This document shows positions 47,701-61,200 of a stretch of DNA of 64,000 bases, one piece after another. A model generated the notes under the pieces. It did no database searches and was not told the origin of the DNA. It was given only the letters and a program-made list of their open reading frames with translations. This DNA is from Beroe forskalii. Taxonomy: Eukaryota; Ctenophora; Nuda; Beroida; Beroidae. The translations under genes were made by a program, and so were the position numbers. Every line of letters begins with the position of its first letter. Position 1 is the stretch's first letter. Location of the stretch: positions 310,001 to 374,000 of the forward strand of contig WFMF01000113.1 in assembly GCA_011033025.1 (NCBI GenBank). Reading direction: 5' to 3'.

Positions 47701-48459
47701 ACTTGTATCAGATGGATTATCTGTTTTTGATCTAATAGGTGTATCTATGCTCATTAGCTATAGCAATACGACATTTCGTTGTTGCACAGCTCTTCCCAAT
47801 GTATTAAGAGTATCCTTTGCTCCCACAATACATCATTTTTCTGCCTTGTACATTTCTTTTTCTCTCTCTAGCTCCCTTTTGTAATATGATTCCAAATAAA
47901 TACGCGTGTATGTGGTTCATGTTGTGTTCGATATTTCTCCAATTTTTTCCGCTTCCAAGTACAGTTATTGCTATTTACAGCTTAGACCCAAGGCGCCATT
48001 GTGTTTTAGTTGGACAATAAATAGTTCAAATGGTTTGATTTGCAAATAATATATTGAGAAATTATTCTCCTTTCATACCACATTAAATAGTTGCAAACCT
48101 ATTATTAAACTCTATTTTAATTTACTTGACTTGCATTCTTACATACCGTCATTTATGTTATTTATTTATCCTGCAAGGAACATATGTTGCTTAATTTCAA
48201 TAGCCACAAAACATGCGCGTTTATATTAACTGTTGAAAGAGCTGAAGTCCGCCTCACCTACGATCGAGTTTCAGTGTTATATGCCGACTTATAGAGTTAT
48301 AGTGAGAGAAGTTGGTGCTAATATTATTAACACTTCAACCGTTGGAATGTTCGATAAAACATTCCCTAAACTGTACGGTGAGAGTTCGGTGATATGAAAT
48401 AATTGTACATTGCATGTACATCTGTGCAGACTTCTGCTAATGATTATTGATAGCTATAA
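44800..48459. other. Region without firm genes
   Basis: Contains a solo repeat end at about 45300-45380 (GGGGCAATCCATAAAGGACG, then C-rich), resembling one end of a DNA element. It also holds one low-confidence exon (46306-46459) and a GC-richer stretch at 47020-47500 with unrecognised frames on the minus strand. Confidence 0.45.
46306..46459 (+). CDS. Candidate exon with EGF-like cysteine spacing
   Basis: Between acceptor caattgcag and donor gtaact is an open segment containing CSLPLCQSGNHC and TRCRCFLNQ…DRCG. The spacing C-x4-C-x5-C-x6-C-x-C-x12-C fits an EGF-like module, though the usual Gly/aromatic residues between Cys5 and Cys6 are absent. If real, it is one exon of a secreted or membrane protein whose other exons I did not find. 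A longer overlapping frame (46153-46467) reads the same DNA in another phase without recognisable features. Chance is a serious alternative. Confidence 0.25.
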
Positions 48460-49646
48460 GGGATCGTTCACATATTACGTAATCAATTTTTGGGCATTTT
48501 TTACCCCCCTCCCCCCCCTCCGTAATCAAACGTAATCATGGCCAAACCCCCCCTCTTTTCGGTAAAATATTACGCAATCATGGCCCCCCCCTCCTTCATG
48601 ACATAAAAACTATATTAACTGACAAAAATTAGAACAGTATCGTGTGTTTCAATTCAATCATCAACATCATCGACTTGAAGATGACATTCAAAGCTTCATT
48701 TAGTTTTTCCTATGGAAATCTCGCCTACGACAACTCCTCTAACAATGAGATGGACACCTCCTCCTCTTTCTTCCTCCAACGCATCCTCATCTGCTCATCA
48801 TCCTCCTTTACCTCCAACAGATCATCCTCCTCCTCCTCTACACAAACTGAGGCCCCAGTTCCACTGTCTATGCCTCAAGTCAAACATCTTGGTCCCACCT
48901 CAACCTCCTTCAAAACCGATGGAACTAAAGTTCAGTATCCGTGTCCTGTCATCTGCCACCAAAGCCGACTAAGATCCAGAGCAGCCCTAGGCCTAGCCCC
49001 TAAGTGCCAGATCAGAGTTCAGCAACTTCACAGACAACTGCAGCTTCTACACCTTCATCAAAAAGATTGATTCTGGATAATGGAGCTGCGGATGTACGCC
49101 AAGACCTGCTCTGGCATCAACTGTAGAGCTCTAGGGAAAGAAAGGCCTCCGAACCTCCTGATCAAGCACAGAGCAGCAAACCTTATATACAAAGAGGCAC
49201 TGAAGTGGTTTGGAAGAGTTCAACGAATGGAGTACATCCCTCCTATAAGTCCTCTACGGGCAGCACTAAAGGAACTATACATTCTGAACCATATTGAGTT
49301 AGAGTAGATCATGTTTTAATCCATAATTATGAAATTTTGACAATTTTTCTGCAAATGGTTAATTTTTGGTAATAAAAATTCGGATATCTTTTTTAAATTT
49401 TCATAAGAAATTGAAATTTTCATGAAAATTCTTGAAATTTTCATGAAAATTGTGAAATTTTTATGAAAATTCTTTGAAATTTTCATGAAAATTCGTGAAA
49501 TTTTCATAAAAATCCTTGAAATTTTCATGAAAATTTAGATATTTTGATGAATGTTGGCACAAACCCCCTCCCCTCCGCTGTAATCAAACGTAATCATTTG
49601 AAACCCCTCCCCCCCTCGGCTGATTACGTAATATGTGAACGATCCC
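48460..49646. mobile_element. 1187-bp PIF/Harbinger-like non-autonomous element with TAA target duplication
   Basis: 26-bp perfect ends: GGGATCGTTCACATATTACG… at 48460-48485 and its complement at 49621-49646, flanked by TAA on both sides. C-rich tracts and AAACGTAATCAT blocks follow at both ends (48490-48590, 49560-49615). A 3-bp TAA (TWA) duplication with GGG ends is the PIF/Harbinger pattern. The interior 48660-49310 is not repeat-like and has frames rich in Ser and Pro plus a 75-codon frame (49080-49307), perhaps captured host sequence. No transposase recognised. Confidence 0.85.
49385..49535. repeat. 21-bp tandem repeat inside the Harbinger-like element
   Basis: About seven copies of AAATTTTCATGAAAATTCTTG, each itself partly palindromic (TTTTCATGAAAA). 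Confidence 0.9.
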
Positions 49647-50128
49647 TAATGTATATATGTTCGTCATGATATATTATAATGACATACTGAAGAACTGAAG
49701 TACAATTTGTACATCTGATGACATAATATACACATACTACTCACATTAAACACGTACACTGGCATATAACATTCACACATACAAAAAGATAAATTCATTC
49801 CATACATTGCTAGTATATTACAGACCCTCTGACAGCTGTAGTCACTTAGTCAGCCACGCACCAAAACACTCATACAAAACGCACATTTGCGAACTCTGAA
49901 ACTACGCACAGATAAGCACGCATCAACACACAAAACTCCTGTAAATACACACTATACACAAACTGAGTGTTCACATGTCTATGCCTCATAAAACGTAATA
50001 TTATCATACTCTTTTTCCTCTCAAATACTCCCTCAAATGTCCACGTTCAGTCGCTTCTCCTGTAGTCAGCTGAGCGATACAACCTCACTCAGCAATGACT
50101 CAGTCCCTGCTGAGACCTCCCCTCAGTA

Positions 50129-50238
50129 CTGACTCAGCACTGACTCAGCACTGACTCAGCACTGACTCAGTACTGACTCAGCACTGACTCAGCACTGACT
50201 CAGTACTGACTCAGCACTGACTCAGCACTGACTCAGTA
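50129..50238. repeat. 11-bp tandem array of TGACTCAG(C/T)AC, ten copies
   Basis: Ten consecutive units, each holding a TGACTCA AP-1 core. The TGACTCAGC versions match the AP-1/half-MARE (TGCTGAGTCA) and TGACnnnGC patterns. Three more units lie at 50371-50400. Whether it regulates anything is unknown, as no gene is recognised within 10 kb. Confidence 0.9.
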
Positions 50239-50512
50239 CCACTCTGCTGAGTGTACACGAACTCTCTACTCTCCACTGAGTCAGTAGAGCGATACAATCC
50301 CAGCTGAGAGCTCCCCTCACCAGTTCAGTGCGCCCGGCGCTGCCTCACTCCTGTACTGAGTACTGAGTACTGACTCAGTACTGACTCAGCACTGACTCAG
50401 TACCACTCTGCTGAGTGTACACGAACTCTCTACTCTCCACTGAGTCAGTAGAGCGATACAATCCGAGCTGAGAGCTCCCCTCACCAGTTCAGTGCGCCCG
50501 GCGCTGCCTCAC
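50225..50512. repeat. Direct duplication with 164-bp period
   Basis: The segment ending at 50348 (GACTCAGTACCACTCTGCTG … GCGCTGCCTCAC) recurs ending at 50512 with one visible change (CCCAGC/CCGAGC). The shared length is about 120 bp, starting within the 11-bp array. Confidence 0.9.
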
Positions 50513-52480
50513 GTGTGTCCACACACGTGAACTGAGCACTTCCCTTCGTTACATGCTTTTATAGTTACAACTGTCTTTAATTACTTGTATTGTTTCGGTG
50601 TGTGTGTGCGTGTATTAAACTATAAATTGGAGCTGCTTCTGCTACTGTCGAGAATTTATATATTTTATGAATTTATTGATATATAATTTGTATCTATTTT
50701 TATTGCCCGCTGTCACACTCTCCTTCGATGTGTGACAAGGCACAACACACACTCTCTTTGACATTTCTAGACGTTGTGTATCCTTGAGACGTTTATATAA
50801 TCCCGTAACTGTATATATTATATCTCAGCTTATCACTACCCTTCAATCCTCGTGTTTTGCTAATAATTTGTTTTTCTCTCCTCTCCAGACGAGAGAAGAG
50901 CTAATATAATGTATCAAACTCTTTGTCCTGGGAATGTCATAGCTTGTGTGCAGTGCTGTATTCATTATCACAGTTTCCCGCAACTAAATTAGTTGAACTA
51001 ATTGTTTCCATCGGCAGCAGCTTTATATATAGCTCAGCAGCTGAATCCCGAGATATATCCTAATTTTCTGGCTAAGTGTACAGCTTTCTCTCTCTCCCAA
51101 GTCTCTCGAAACCTACACACATATCATGTCTCCTTCGTGAATCGTGTAACGTGTTACCAATGTATATCTATGTTATCGATAATATATCACCTCTCGGATC
51201 TTTGATCTTCTTCCGCTTCGTACGTTGAATGTTATATATCTGGGGCCTCCTCTGGGATTGTTTGGAAATTACAGCAGGTGTGTACTTAGACTAATTTAAT
51301 TACCGTTAATGTTCCATGATGGTGTCCAGGTGACTTTCACTGTGACTCTTTAGCCTCGTTTCTCCTTCTCCAGTTTAGTAACTGATTTGTATCGTGTTAT
51401 AGCGCACATCTGCTGTCGCTGTAATTTGTAATTCACAGAAACACAACGAGGTATCTTAAATTTCATTTTTATATGTTATGATTTATTATCCCTTAATTTT
51501 CAGAATGCTGACTTAAATTATTTCGTCCGTTCTGTAATATGTTGATCTCTTGCACTGATTATCTAACTTATGAAACATTATATATGCCTTCTGCCACTTA
51601 GATAATCCCTACAATAACAACAGCTTCTAAACTTTCAAGGAGCCCCATCGCTTTATCATAAAAAGCTAGACTATACCCGATCAGTACATCGTGCAGTGTT
51701 TTTGTACAATATATGTACTCTGTATACACGCTGTGTACACAAACTAAAAGAGCCAACAGCTGCCAGGACAGTTAACATTGTTGTTTCTCCGCAATGAAAT
51801 ACCGTTTTGTGGTTTTCTGGATGTACACTGAGCTCCTATGTACATAGTACGTAGCGAATCTATTAGTCTGGATTCACATTTTCCGATGTATTATTTTATG
51901 TTATACAAGATTTCACAGCATCATGTATAATGATTTTCTTGAGCTGGTATAATATGTATAAGAATGCTTATTGGAAACTGTAAATAATGTGCATTGAAGG
52001 TGAAAATGTTTGTTTCTTGATCGAATGATTATCGTTAGCGTTCCTTTCGAACTATTTTTTCGCGCTGCAGAACAATTTAAATGAAGTCATTGATTTCCTG
52101 ATCGTTAATTCTCCTTTTGAGAGGCTCGCTGTGAACCACAACATGAACCGAGGTTAGAAATCATTCTATTCCTGTAGACCGGAGACAGCACCGCACAAAT
52201 ATACTAGCCATATATACTCCACACACCTGACTAAAATAAACGAGTCACGAAGTCTGAGATATATTCAATTTACAGGTGCCAAATGGGCGACCTCACAAAG
52301 CCATATAGATATATTTATACCAAGGTATATAATGTAACATTTGGAACAGTGTCCAGACATCAAATCAGCTTACTACCACCATGTAACACGATTTACTGCC
52401 CGAGTTATTGTGTCGGCGTCGTTACGCTCACCCTCTCCCACTCTAGAGAAAAGTGTGGTAAAATCAGACAGTTTTACGTT
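50513..52480. other. Region without recognised genes
   Basis: T-rich sequence; open frames are short and without recognisable motifs. Confidence 0.45.
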
Positions 52481-52488
52481 GGCAATTT

Positions 52489-53875
52489 GCCATTTTAAAC
52501 CCTAACAATGACGTCATCCTCAGTCGTCTATTTTTATGCAGAAACTCTGAATTCCTGAGCTGTTCGACAACATGAAATATATTTATATCAATGGTGTCTG
52601 TGGTTGAAAGTTAGTGTAACCCGGGACCTCCTTGGGAGCATAGCAGTGGTAATGATCTAAGATCACCACGATCACTATTTTATAGTCTGGGACACGCGCT
52701 TCAGTCGCTTCATTTCCTTTTAATTTTCGGAATATGTTTCTTGTCGCCTGAAAATATTATATTTGGTTGGTTCTGTGGGAAGAGTATGATTCAATTTTAT
52801 GAAAGTTTCCATAAAGGGTCTAGAAATCAAAAATATTTTGGCAGCCCCCGTATTTTAAAATGACAAAATGTTTGTCCGCGTAAGTGTTCCCAGAAAAAAG
52901 GTGGATTATCAAAATTTAGTATTTTCGTTATTATTACCACAATTTAGTATGGTAAATTGACGACATCTAAGCACCTATTTCTCCCTATTTTCGTGTGGAA
53001 GACAGCTGATAAACAACATTCTCTTGATAGTTCCCTATCCTCTTACACATATTTTTCTTATTTTGAAGGTTTTACTTCTATAATACACTGCAGTCCATGC
53101 GATATTCACCTCACAGAGTTACGTTTGTTGTTTTAAAAAACAGATAAAATCAGCACTCGTTTCTTTGTGCGAGAGACCAGACTATGAGTTTAAAACGTAT
53201 AAATTTTCGTGATTTTCCTGGAATACGCTCGCTATGTGCACTGAAGGGGGAAGCGTATAATTTTAACTCTTGCTGTCTTTTCCTTTATGAACGGAGAAGT
53301 TAGTGAAAATAATCGTTTAAATTTTCATGAGTATTTCGAAATTCATGACACTTAAATTTCATTTCATTAAGTTTGAAGTCCTCATGATGCCACTATTCTA
53401 ATACAGGACCGTTTTCAGAGGTCTAAACATTATAAACCATATCTAAACACTTCGATTGAGATTCTTGAGAATTCAGGCGTGTGGAAACCGTGTACATTCC
53501 CCTCAGTGTATGTGGTCTTGATGGTTTAACTCGGATGACTGGGTATAATGAGAAATGAATTAACAGCTCTGGCGTTGTTCACATGAGACTCCCGCCCCAC
53601 CGTACACTTCCTAAACCTCACCAACTCCCCATTCTAAACCCTGATAATGACGTCACTCGTTCTCGTATATCCCTCCCGCGGTCATGGCTCGCGTATCATG
53701 GGTCAGCTGTAGTACACACCAGAGGAATATATTGTACATTCAGACATGAAAGGTGTGCCGCTTCCAGAGTACATATGTATGGAGATATTATCTAATTATC
53801 AGGCGCGCGCACGACAAACAGGCGTCGCGAAGTCACCGATATTCGCTGTTCTGAGCTATGATAATGACGTCATTT
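52489..53875. repeat. Three copies of a dispersed block ending in ATGACGTCA
   Basis: Copies at about 52489-52525 (GCCATTTTAAACCCTAACAA then TGACGTCAT), 53629-53660 (CCATTCTAAACCCTGATAAT then GACGTCA) and 53851-53880. Related copies lie at 40794-40817 and, inverted, at about 60186-60246. Probably one end of a MITE family; each copy but the inverted one carries a perfect CRE-like TGACGTCA. Confidence 0.6.
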
Positions 53876-53880
53876 GTAAC

Positions 53881-56800
53881 CGCCTGTGGTTTGAGCGCGG
53901 GCCCTTTTTAACATGTATCCGGTATATGATCGGTCCTGTTCTCAGAACTGGCGTTAGCCGCGCGGCCCTGTTTGTTTTACCTTTTGTCTTCAGGTTTCGT
54001 CAAAGGGTAGGGGCTCTCCCACCCTTTTCATGAGAATACGAACTGCCCCATTTATACGTAAATTTATATGATTTTATCGAATATATAACTGCACGATATA
54101 ATTTCAAAGTATTTGCCATGTTTAAATTGGAATCTATAAATTGAGAAAATTGAATTTCGTTTTGTGTTTCTTTTAAAATGGCAAAACCACGGCACAGTTG
54201 AGGCTTGCCGCTTTTATTTAATTATCATAGCCGGTGGTTGTAGGAAATATTGAATTATTAACCGCATAATTTATTGCATAATCATCCCACAATTCATGTT
54301 ATTATGATGGTTGCTCTTTAAAACTTGCACGACACTCTTGAGATAGATATATTGATTTCTAGGCGAACTGGATTCTTAGAATGAGTAGTCAGGTTTTATA
54401 AAATATTCGATGAGGCGTTGGTTTTTACTCATAAATCATTCCCGCGATCATTTCTCATTGTGAAGTACGATGTATTTAAAATTTTGGTCCTCTATTTTCG
54501 CTGTATCACGTAACCCCTATGTTCCATGGCCATATTTTCACCCATATATATCAGTGAGATTTATTTTCTGATATTTTTTACCCATATTTTTACGATTTTA
54601 CTGATATAATTCGGTCGAAAAAATATGTGCGAGCCGGCACATATTAAATTTTTTTACTCATATATATGGGTAGCGGGCACCTAGATCGCGTTCTAATTGA
54701 TACGCTTAATTGAATTTTGACATGTACCCAGGTATTCTGTGTGTTAATGAGGTAATTGTTTACATTCTACACTCTATATTCTACAACCGAGCTCGAGCTC
54801 GTTCACCATTGACCTTGATCGAGGCGGATCGAGGAAATAAAAACTCTTGATTTTGCAATTGGGGAATATGAAATTAAAAAATTTAAATGCATTGAATAAA
54901 AACAATCAAATCATATTTATGTCATTGTATAGGTCATGCCATGTTTGTGAGCCACAGCCACGGAGAAACTGCTAATGAGGCCTTGATCAGGCTAATGAGG
55001 CCGAGTACTGACCAATGGAGATCGTACCCAATCAATTTAATCAAGTCATATATTATTTTTGGCCTCTGACACTTTGTCAGGCTACTTTAAATCTCGCACT
55101 GACCTTAAACGCATTGATTAAAGCCTTATGCAGAACAGTGAACACTGACAGTCATGTAATTTTTTAAGCCATAAAATCTGAATTGTAAGCATTGACTACA
55201 TCATTGCCGTAATCATTACCGACGGCCGTGGAGCGGTGGAATCGGCCAATTTGAGCCTCACATTGAGAAACCTACCTACAGTCATTATTCAATGGGTTGG
55301 TACATAGCCCATTCGCTCATTCGGTGAAGGTTACATAGTGAGTGAGCAAAAATTTCTCTGACAAATCTGTCCCTTTTAAATCTACGGTGTTTTAACGGCC
55401 TACCTCCTCTAAAATCAGTGATTAGGTCAGGCTCAAACATTAAGTTAGAGTTGAGGTTAGGGTTAGAGTTAGAGTAAGAATAAGGACTAGCGTAGTTGGG
55501 CTCCGGGTTAAGGTTTAGGATTATAACTTTAGAACAAGAGAGCTTTGACAGGGAATCGGTAAAAGCCGAGTTAAGGCGTACACAGACTTTGTAGGTACCT
55601 GTAGGTAGAGTCTGCACACAGACGCACATCATAACAAAAGCCGCTGCAGATGGTAATGATGTAACCGTTTGCCTTGTTCAAGACTCTTTAAGGCCAAGAA
55701 GATACCTATAAGTGCAATGTACAGCCCCCACGGCCCACAGGGTTAGCTGTGAACAGGCATGCAGGTACGTTGCAAACGTGTTCACCCTCCGCAACAGATG
55801 TGTATTGCAGTGGCAGAAAGGTGCGGGTGCATTCAAGAATCTTGCCGATCCATGACAGAACAGTTCCCTTTTTGATGAAATTTGATTTTGGAATATGCAG
55901 AGTAGGGCCCAGGCCACGCGATTTTCACTTCTGACAAAAGTACATCCCAGTTTACTGCTTCTTTGGGCGTTGGCATTGTATACTTTACCCTTCATAAGTT
56001 CATTAAGGCTGCACTGCTGAAATTTTTACTGTAGGTACTGTGTCTTGGTGAAGCGGAATGAAGATAAGACCAACTTTACATGCATTGAATCGAAATATTA
56101 TGCTCATAATATAGTACGCTACGGAGAAGGAAATACACTCATATTGCTCAATCTAATTGGTTTATGCACCAATCATCAGTTGACTAAATACTGATGGGCT
56201 AATGTTTCAATGCTCGAATTGTGATTCAATAATGTAATTTGCGCGGCGCAAAAATTATATGGCCATGGAACAGGTTGAGCTGAAAAATATATTTTTCAGA
56301 AAAAATATGGCCATATTATTTCAGTGAATTATTTGGCCATGGAACAAGAGGGTAAGAACATTATGTGTCGTGATTTCTTCCATCACACGATAACTTGAAT
56401 GATGGATTGTACGTTATAAAAAACGTTAATGCTATTCATGCTATTCTTCATTGTTCGGCGAAGTTTCTGGAAAATAATACTCGCGGCGGGTTTTATTGAG
56501 TAGCAAGTGTAAGTAGAGAACGTTCTGTTTTTCTCAGATTGCGATGGATAACAATTCGGAATCCTCAAATGGTTGGATTCGATTATTTTAATTTTTCCAT
56601 ATTTCCGCTTGGCCACCTACTGACCTTTTTCCGTCTGCAAATTCACGGCTTGATAGATCATGAAAGCACGTTTCGGCCAGGAAAACCACTCGTCTACTCT
56701 CCTAGACTTGTCTCTTCAAAACATGTGCCTTCATTACAGTTGTCTTCAAGACTTGTGTCTAAGTAGATGTTTGACGCTCCAAAAGTTAAGAACAATATAC

Positions 56801-58215
56801 AACCGCTGCCAATTATCCATTATATCTGTCAGAAAACGAGACGCTTCCACGTTTATACGATAATGACACTTTGTCAAAATAGTGGGTAGCCGGAGGTACA
56901 TAATGACACATTGTCGTACTCATCAATATAAACTGAAAAACGTGCCTGTAATTTACATGCTATATGGACTGGGAATGACTAAGTCGCGCGCGCACGTGCC
57001 GATATAAGAGGAGACATTGTAGCGAATATTATGTCATAATCACGCTTTGAAAAGTTGAATTGATGACATCACCCCCGCCTCCTGATTGTTCAGAGCACTC
57101 TAACACGAGTCATGGTTTAACACTGTCTGAGCACCTCCTTCTTCTCTGTCTCTTCTTCTCCGGTAGAAACATATGTTCTTTAACAATGGTCTTATATATT
57201 ATATTAAACACAGGTTTAAGTGGTTGTTAGTTTATATTGTTATTGTTAATATATATAGTTTGTTAAGTGTTCGCTACTTCTTGAGAGAGAGAGTCATTGT
57301 GTGTGTGTGTTTGATGTGTTGTCTCGTAATCTGTTTCACGTGTCAAGGTCACATGACCATTATTTCATGGCTTATGCCGAATGTTCAGGTCACATGACCG
57401 TCATTTCATGGCTTATTATGGTGATTGGCCGGCATTTTGTTTTCTTTGTGATAAGAGAAACGCTGTGAAATTTATAATTGAATTATCGGATAATACGGCA
57501 ATTGTTGTCAATCAGATAGGTATGATAATTGTTTTTCTTTCCAGCTCCGCATGTTTAAAATTATTGAGGACCTATATACCGAAAGTGAAATCGCACCTAA
57601 ATATTGTGCAACTTATACCAATCAGCAACTCTTTGAATTTCTATACAACAAAAGTTTAAACCTTTGAGTCCTTACTTTGGTTTCATAGTGATAATTACGC
57701 CATCTCCATTGTTATAATCTATTTAACAACACTTGAAACTGATTCTTTTAACACATACTGCAACACGTCCTATTGGAACACGGTGTTGTAAAGCAGATAA
57801 GAGTCACTGAAATAATATAAAGTATGTTGGAGCCAAATGTTATCTGTTATATTATTGAATTATTGCATCCGGTCAAATTCCCCGAAGTTTGTTATAACAA
57901 TAGAGGAACTCCAGACGCCATTGTGTCCCTGGATATATAGACATATTGGCACCTGTTATATACCAGCTGACGATGGTCTGAACAGGTGTGTGTCTGCTGC
58001 CTATTTCTTCTGTCTACTCCGAACTCATGAAATATGTGTCAAACATATTATTGTATACCCCTTCCACTTGCATATCATATTGTTATACCCCCCTTCCACT
58101 TGCATATCACAATCCAGCTAACAATTAAAGACTTCCCTCCCTCTCCCTCTCCGTCCCCCTCGTCTCCTTGCCATGGTTCCTCACGCTCCCTCGAATAGAA
58201 CCCCCACGTTCCTCT
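53881..58215. other. Region without recognised genes
   Basis: AT-rich. It includes a TTAGGG/TTAGAG-like degenerate stretch (55442-55485) that opens an Asn/Pro-rich frame on the minus strand, and a (GT)n run near 57299. No gene supported. Confidence 0.45.
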
Positions 58216-58297
58216 CCCATTTTATTACCAATGATATGTCCCTGCTCGGAATTCCTCCCATTTTATTACCAATGATATGTCTCTGCTCTGAATTCCT
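58216..58297. repeat. 41-bp tandem duplication
   Basis: CCCATTTTATTACCAATGAT... at 58216-58256 is repeated at 58257-58297 with two changes. Confidence 0.85.
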
Positions 58298-61200
58298 CCA
58301 TAAAATATGTCCCCTTACCGCATATGTTATGAGCTGCTTGGGATTGATGGTGGTGGCCGAATGAGCTCTGACAGCTAGCTGTCACCCTCAGTGTCGTACT
58401 CTAAAACATCATGATCACGGAGTATTATAATCCATGTTTCATTATCATATGTAATGAATTTCATGTGGCCCGTGTGAGTTTTTACAGCTCAGTTCGACGA
58501 TTCACAAGTCTCCTCCTCCTTTGAATCATTAGGGGATTCCATCATGCACATTGTGTATATTCTTCAGATTGCTGACCACCGCTTCTAGATGTATACTTGT
58601 ATCACACACTGAAGATGACAGTGTTCTTGATTCTTGGAATACATACACTCTCACGGCGACCTTTGCAGCTCTCAGGGAACAGTGGTGTCATATGAACATA
58701 CATACCATTTATCAAAACCACTTCGACAGAAAACGAACGATTCCACGCTATATTATGGAGTAAGGATCTTTTAAAATTATTGACTGGTAAAGGAGCTCAG
58801 ATTGCAGCACTGCACTGTTTGTAGAAAGAAGAAATACGCGCTCACTCTCAAAATGCCAGACGAGAGAGGTTTGCTAACCCATATTCCGGTGTTGTAATTC
58901 ACTGTGATCTGAATACCACGGTGCTACATGCTCGCCTTTAGTCCTACACCAGCAACTGAAGGGTTTCAATATATCGATTGAAAGGTTGCAAAGAGTTATA
59001 TTATTTATATTATTATCACAAGACAATGCAGTAGTTCCCAGGGAGAGAATCCAATGAATTATTTTACTGGATGTGTGTATGTGCTGCTGCTCAAAACTCT
59101 TTGATCTCGGAGAGAGACGGAGTGCCTTTTCATCCCCCGCTCAGACACAACTACCCAACAAGAAGACACAAGTAAAACCTTCACAGAAGTGCCATCTCTT
59201 TTACCCTGAACACAATACGCGCGTGTGTGTATGTGTGTCCGGGTGTATGTGCTAGCATTGCAATGAAGCCATTTCACTTTGGATATTATTATTATTATTA
59301 TTATTGTGAGAGTTCAAATGATGCCGCGCGCACATTTTAACATGTGCCACATAAAGACACACACTCACTTGTTTTCCTTTCTGAGTAGCTTTATCTTTCT
59401 CACTGCTCACACGCAGCCTTTATCTCACTCAGAATGACACTGAACACATCGTGCTACCCTTTCTACAGACACTTCCACTGCACTACCACCCTGGCATATC
59501 TTCTGCAGTGAGTGTGTGTTTTAATTTACAAACCACAGTACAGAAGTGCTGTGATTCCATCCATCCACAGTTCTGTGTTACAAATGGCATTCATAATGAT
59601 AAAAACATGTGCATTAAAAGACGTCGAATTCACACACTGTCGCACCATAAAAAGGCAGCCTCCGTGGAGGTTCAATGTCTCATGGCTCACTTTAGATCGC
59701 AAATATGTTACACTTAGGCCCTTTTATTTATCTGCAGCACTTTAATTTCGTGTTGCCTGATTTTCCTCTTCACTGCCTGTGGTCTGTCTCACTATGAGTC
59801 TCATCATAACTGGATCGTGTGGTCACGTCTCATTAACCAGATCTCATTAACTCGATCGAGAAATTCGTTAAATCTTTACGATGCAATGGTCCGTGCGGTC
59901 ACATCCCATTTATAATCTGAAAAATTATCGGGCGGGAGTTTGGCTATCGTAGATTTTTCTAACGTCTGCAATATAACAACCGATTGAATCCGCAGATATT
60001 TGCTAATTTAGTTATGCATTTTTAGGGGAAAATGATACATAGACATTTTCGAGGTAAATCATCCGGAATTTTTCATTTTTTTCTGGTAACATAAACGTAT
60101 TTCCATTATAATTGAGCGCATCGTTAAGAAAATTCAATTGCCATTCTTATTAGCGTAGTCTGATCTATTTTTGTACACGGCCCTTGAGCACATGGCGGTT
60201 GTGATGACATCATTGTCGTAGCTTAAAGTGGCAAATTGACGAAGTCTAAACGCGTAGTTTTGGGCAGTGCGGGTCTCACTGGTCTGCGAGAGACATGTTT
60301 TACACGCTAAAAGTGTGATAGTTTCTGAAAATCGTTTCTGTTGGGGAATCGTGGCACCAGGGATATTCCCTTGAGTGAAGAAATAGAATAAACTGAGTGT
60401 TTTCAAGTAGGAGAGAGAGAGGCCCGAAGATAAGGATTTTATTCCGATGGTATGGGCTTTCAATACGCCATGTCTTTTTCGATCACTTGCAATTTTCGGA
60501 GTGCGTCATTAAATTCGCGATAAATACTCATCTCCACAAAGTACAAAAGTACATCCTGTGTACCTTGTACAATGTATACCTTGTACAATGCACTTCTCCG
60601 GTATCTGTATGAGGGGCTGCATGTATGTATGTATCGGTAACAACCCACCACCTGTCAGTCCCCTTCTAGCCACGTTACCGTTATCATAGTAGTGTTTTCT
60701 CCCGCTTTGTCGATGTGTCGATGCCGCAGCGGGGCCTGATAAAGAGGATTGCAGGATATAATAGCCCGGGAGATTCGCTTGTTAGAAGCAGGTTGGAGAC
60801 TTGTGTGTGTGTCCAGGATTAGCGATATGTGAGATTACTTATACTTTTACAAACGGCTTTGATAATTCTTAGGAAGGGCTTGGGATTTTCCTTGGAAATC
60901 TGTTATTTAAACGTGTCACTGCACATGTATTGACCGATTAAAAAATAAACGATCAGTAGAAATAGCAATTATATTGCGATAATATCTTACACAAGATATT
61001 ATTGGCAGTGATGCTCAAATTTTGGCAGTGACGCTCGAATTTTGGCAGTGAAGTTTGCATTTCCGTCTCCTATTTCTACACTTCTCCATGTTCTGTAATT
61101 GCCTGCTAATTAACAAGTTCAAATTACCCTGTTCGAGATCGTATGTTCTTGCTGATGAGTGTTTTTCCTGTTTTGTTGAAGGTTACTCTGGCCGAATTCG

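Noticed and set aside
50129-50238. CRISPR-like array
   Set aside because: Units are 11 bp with no unique spacers in animal-type DNA; a simple tandem repeat.
55285-55632. 115-codon minus-strand Asn/Pro/Ser-rich frame and telomere-like TTAGGG
   Set aside because: Arises from a short degenerate GTTAGAG repeat; too short and impure for an interstitial telomere array, and no protein similarity.
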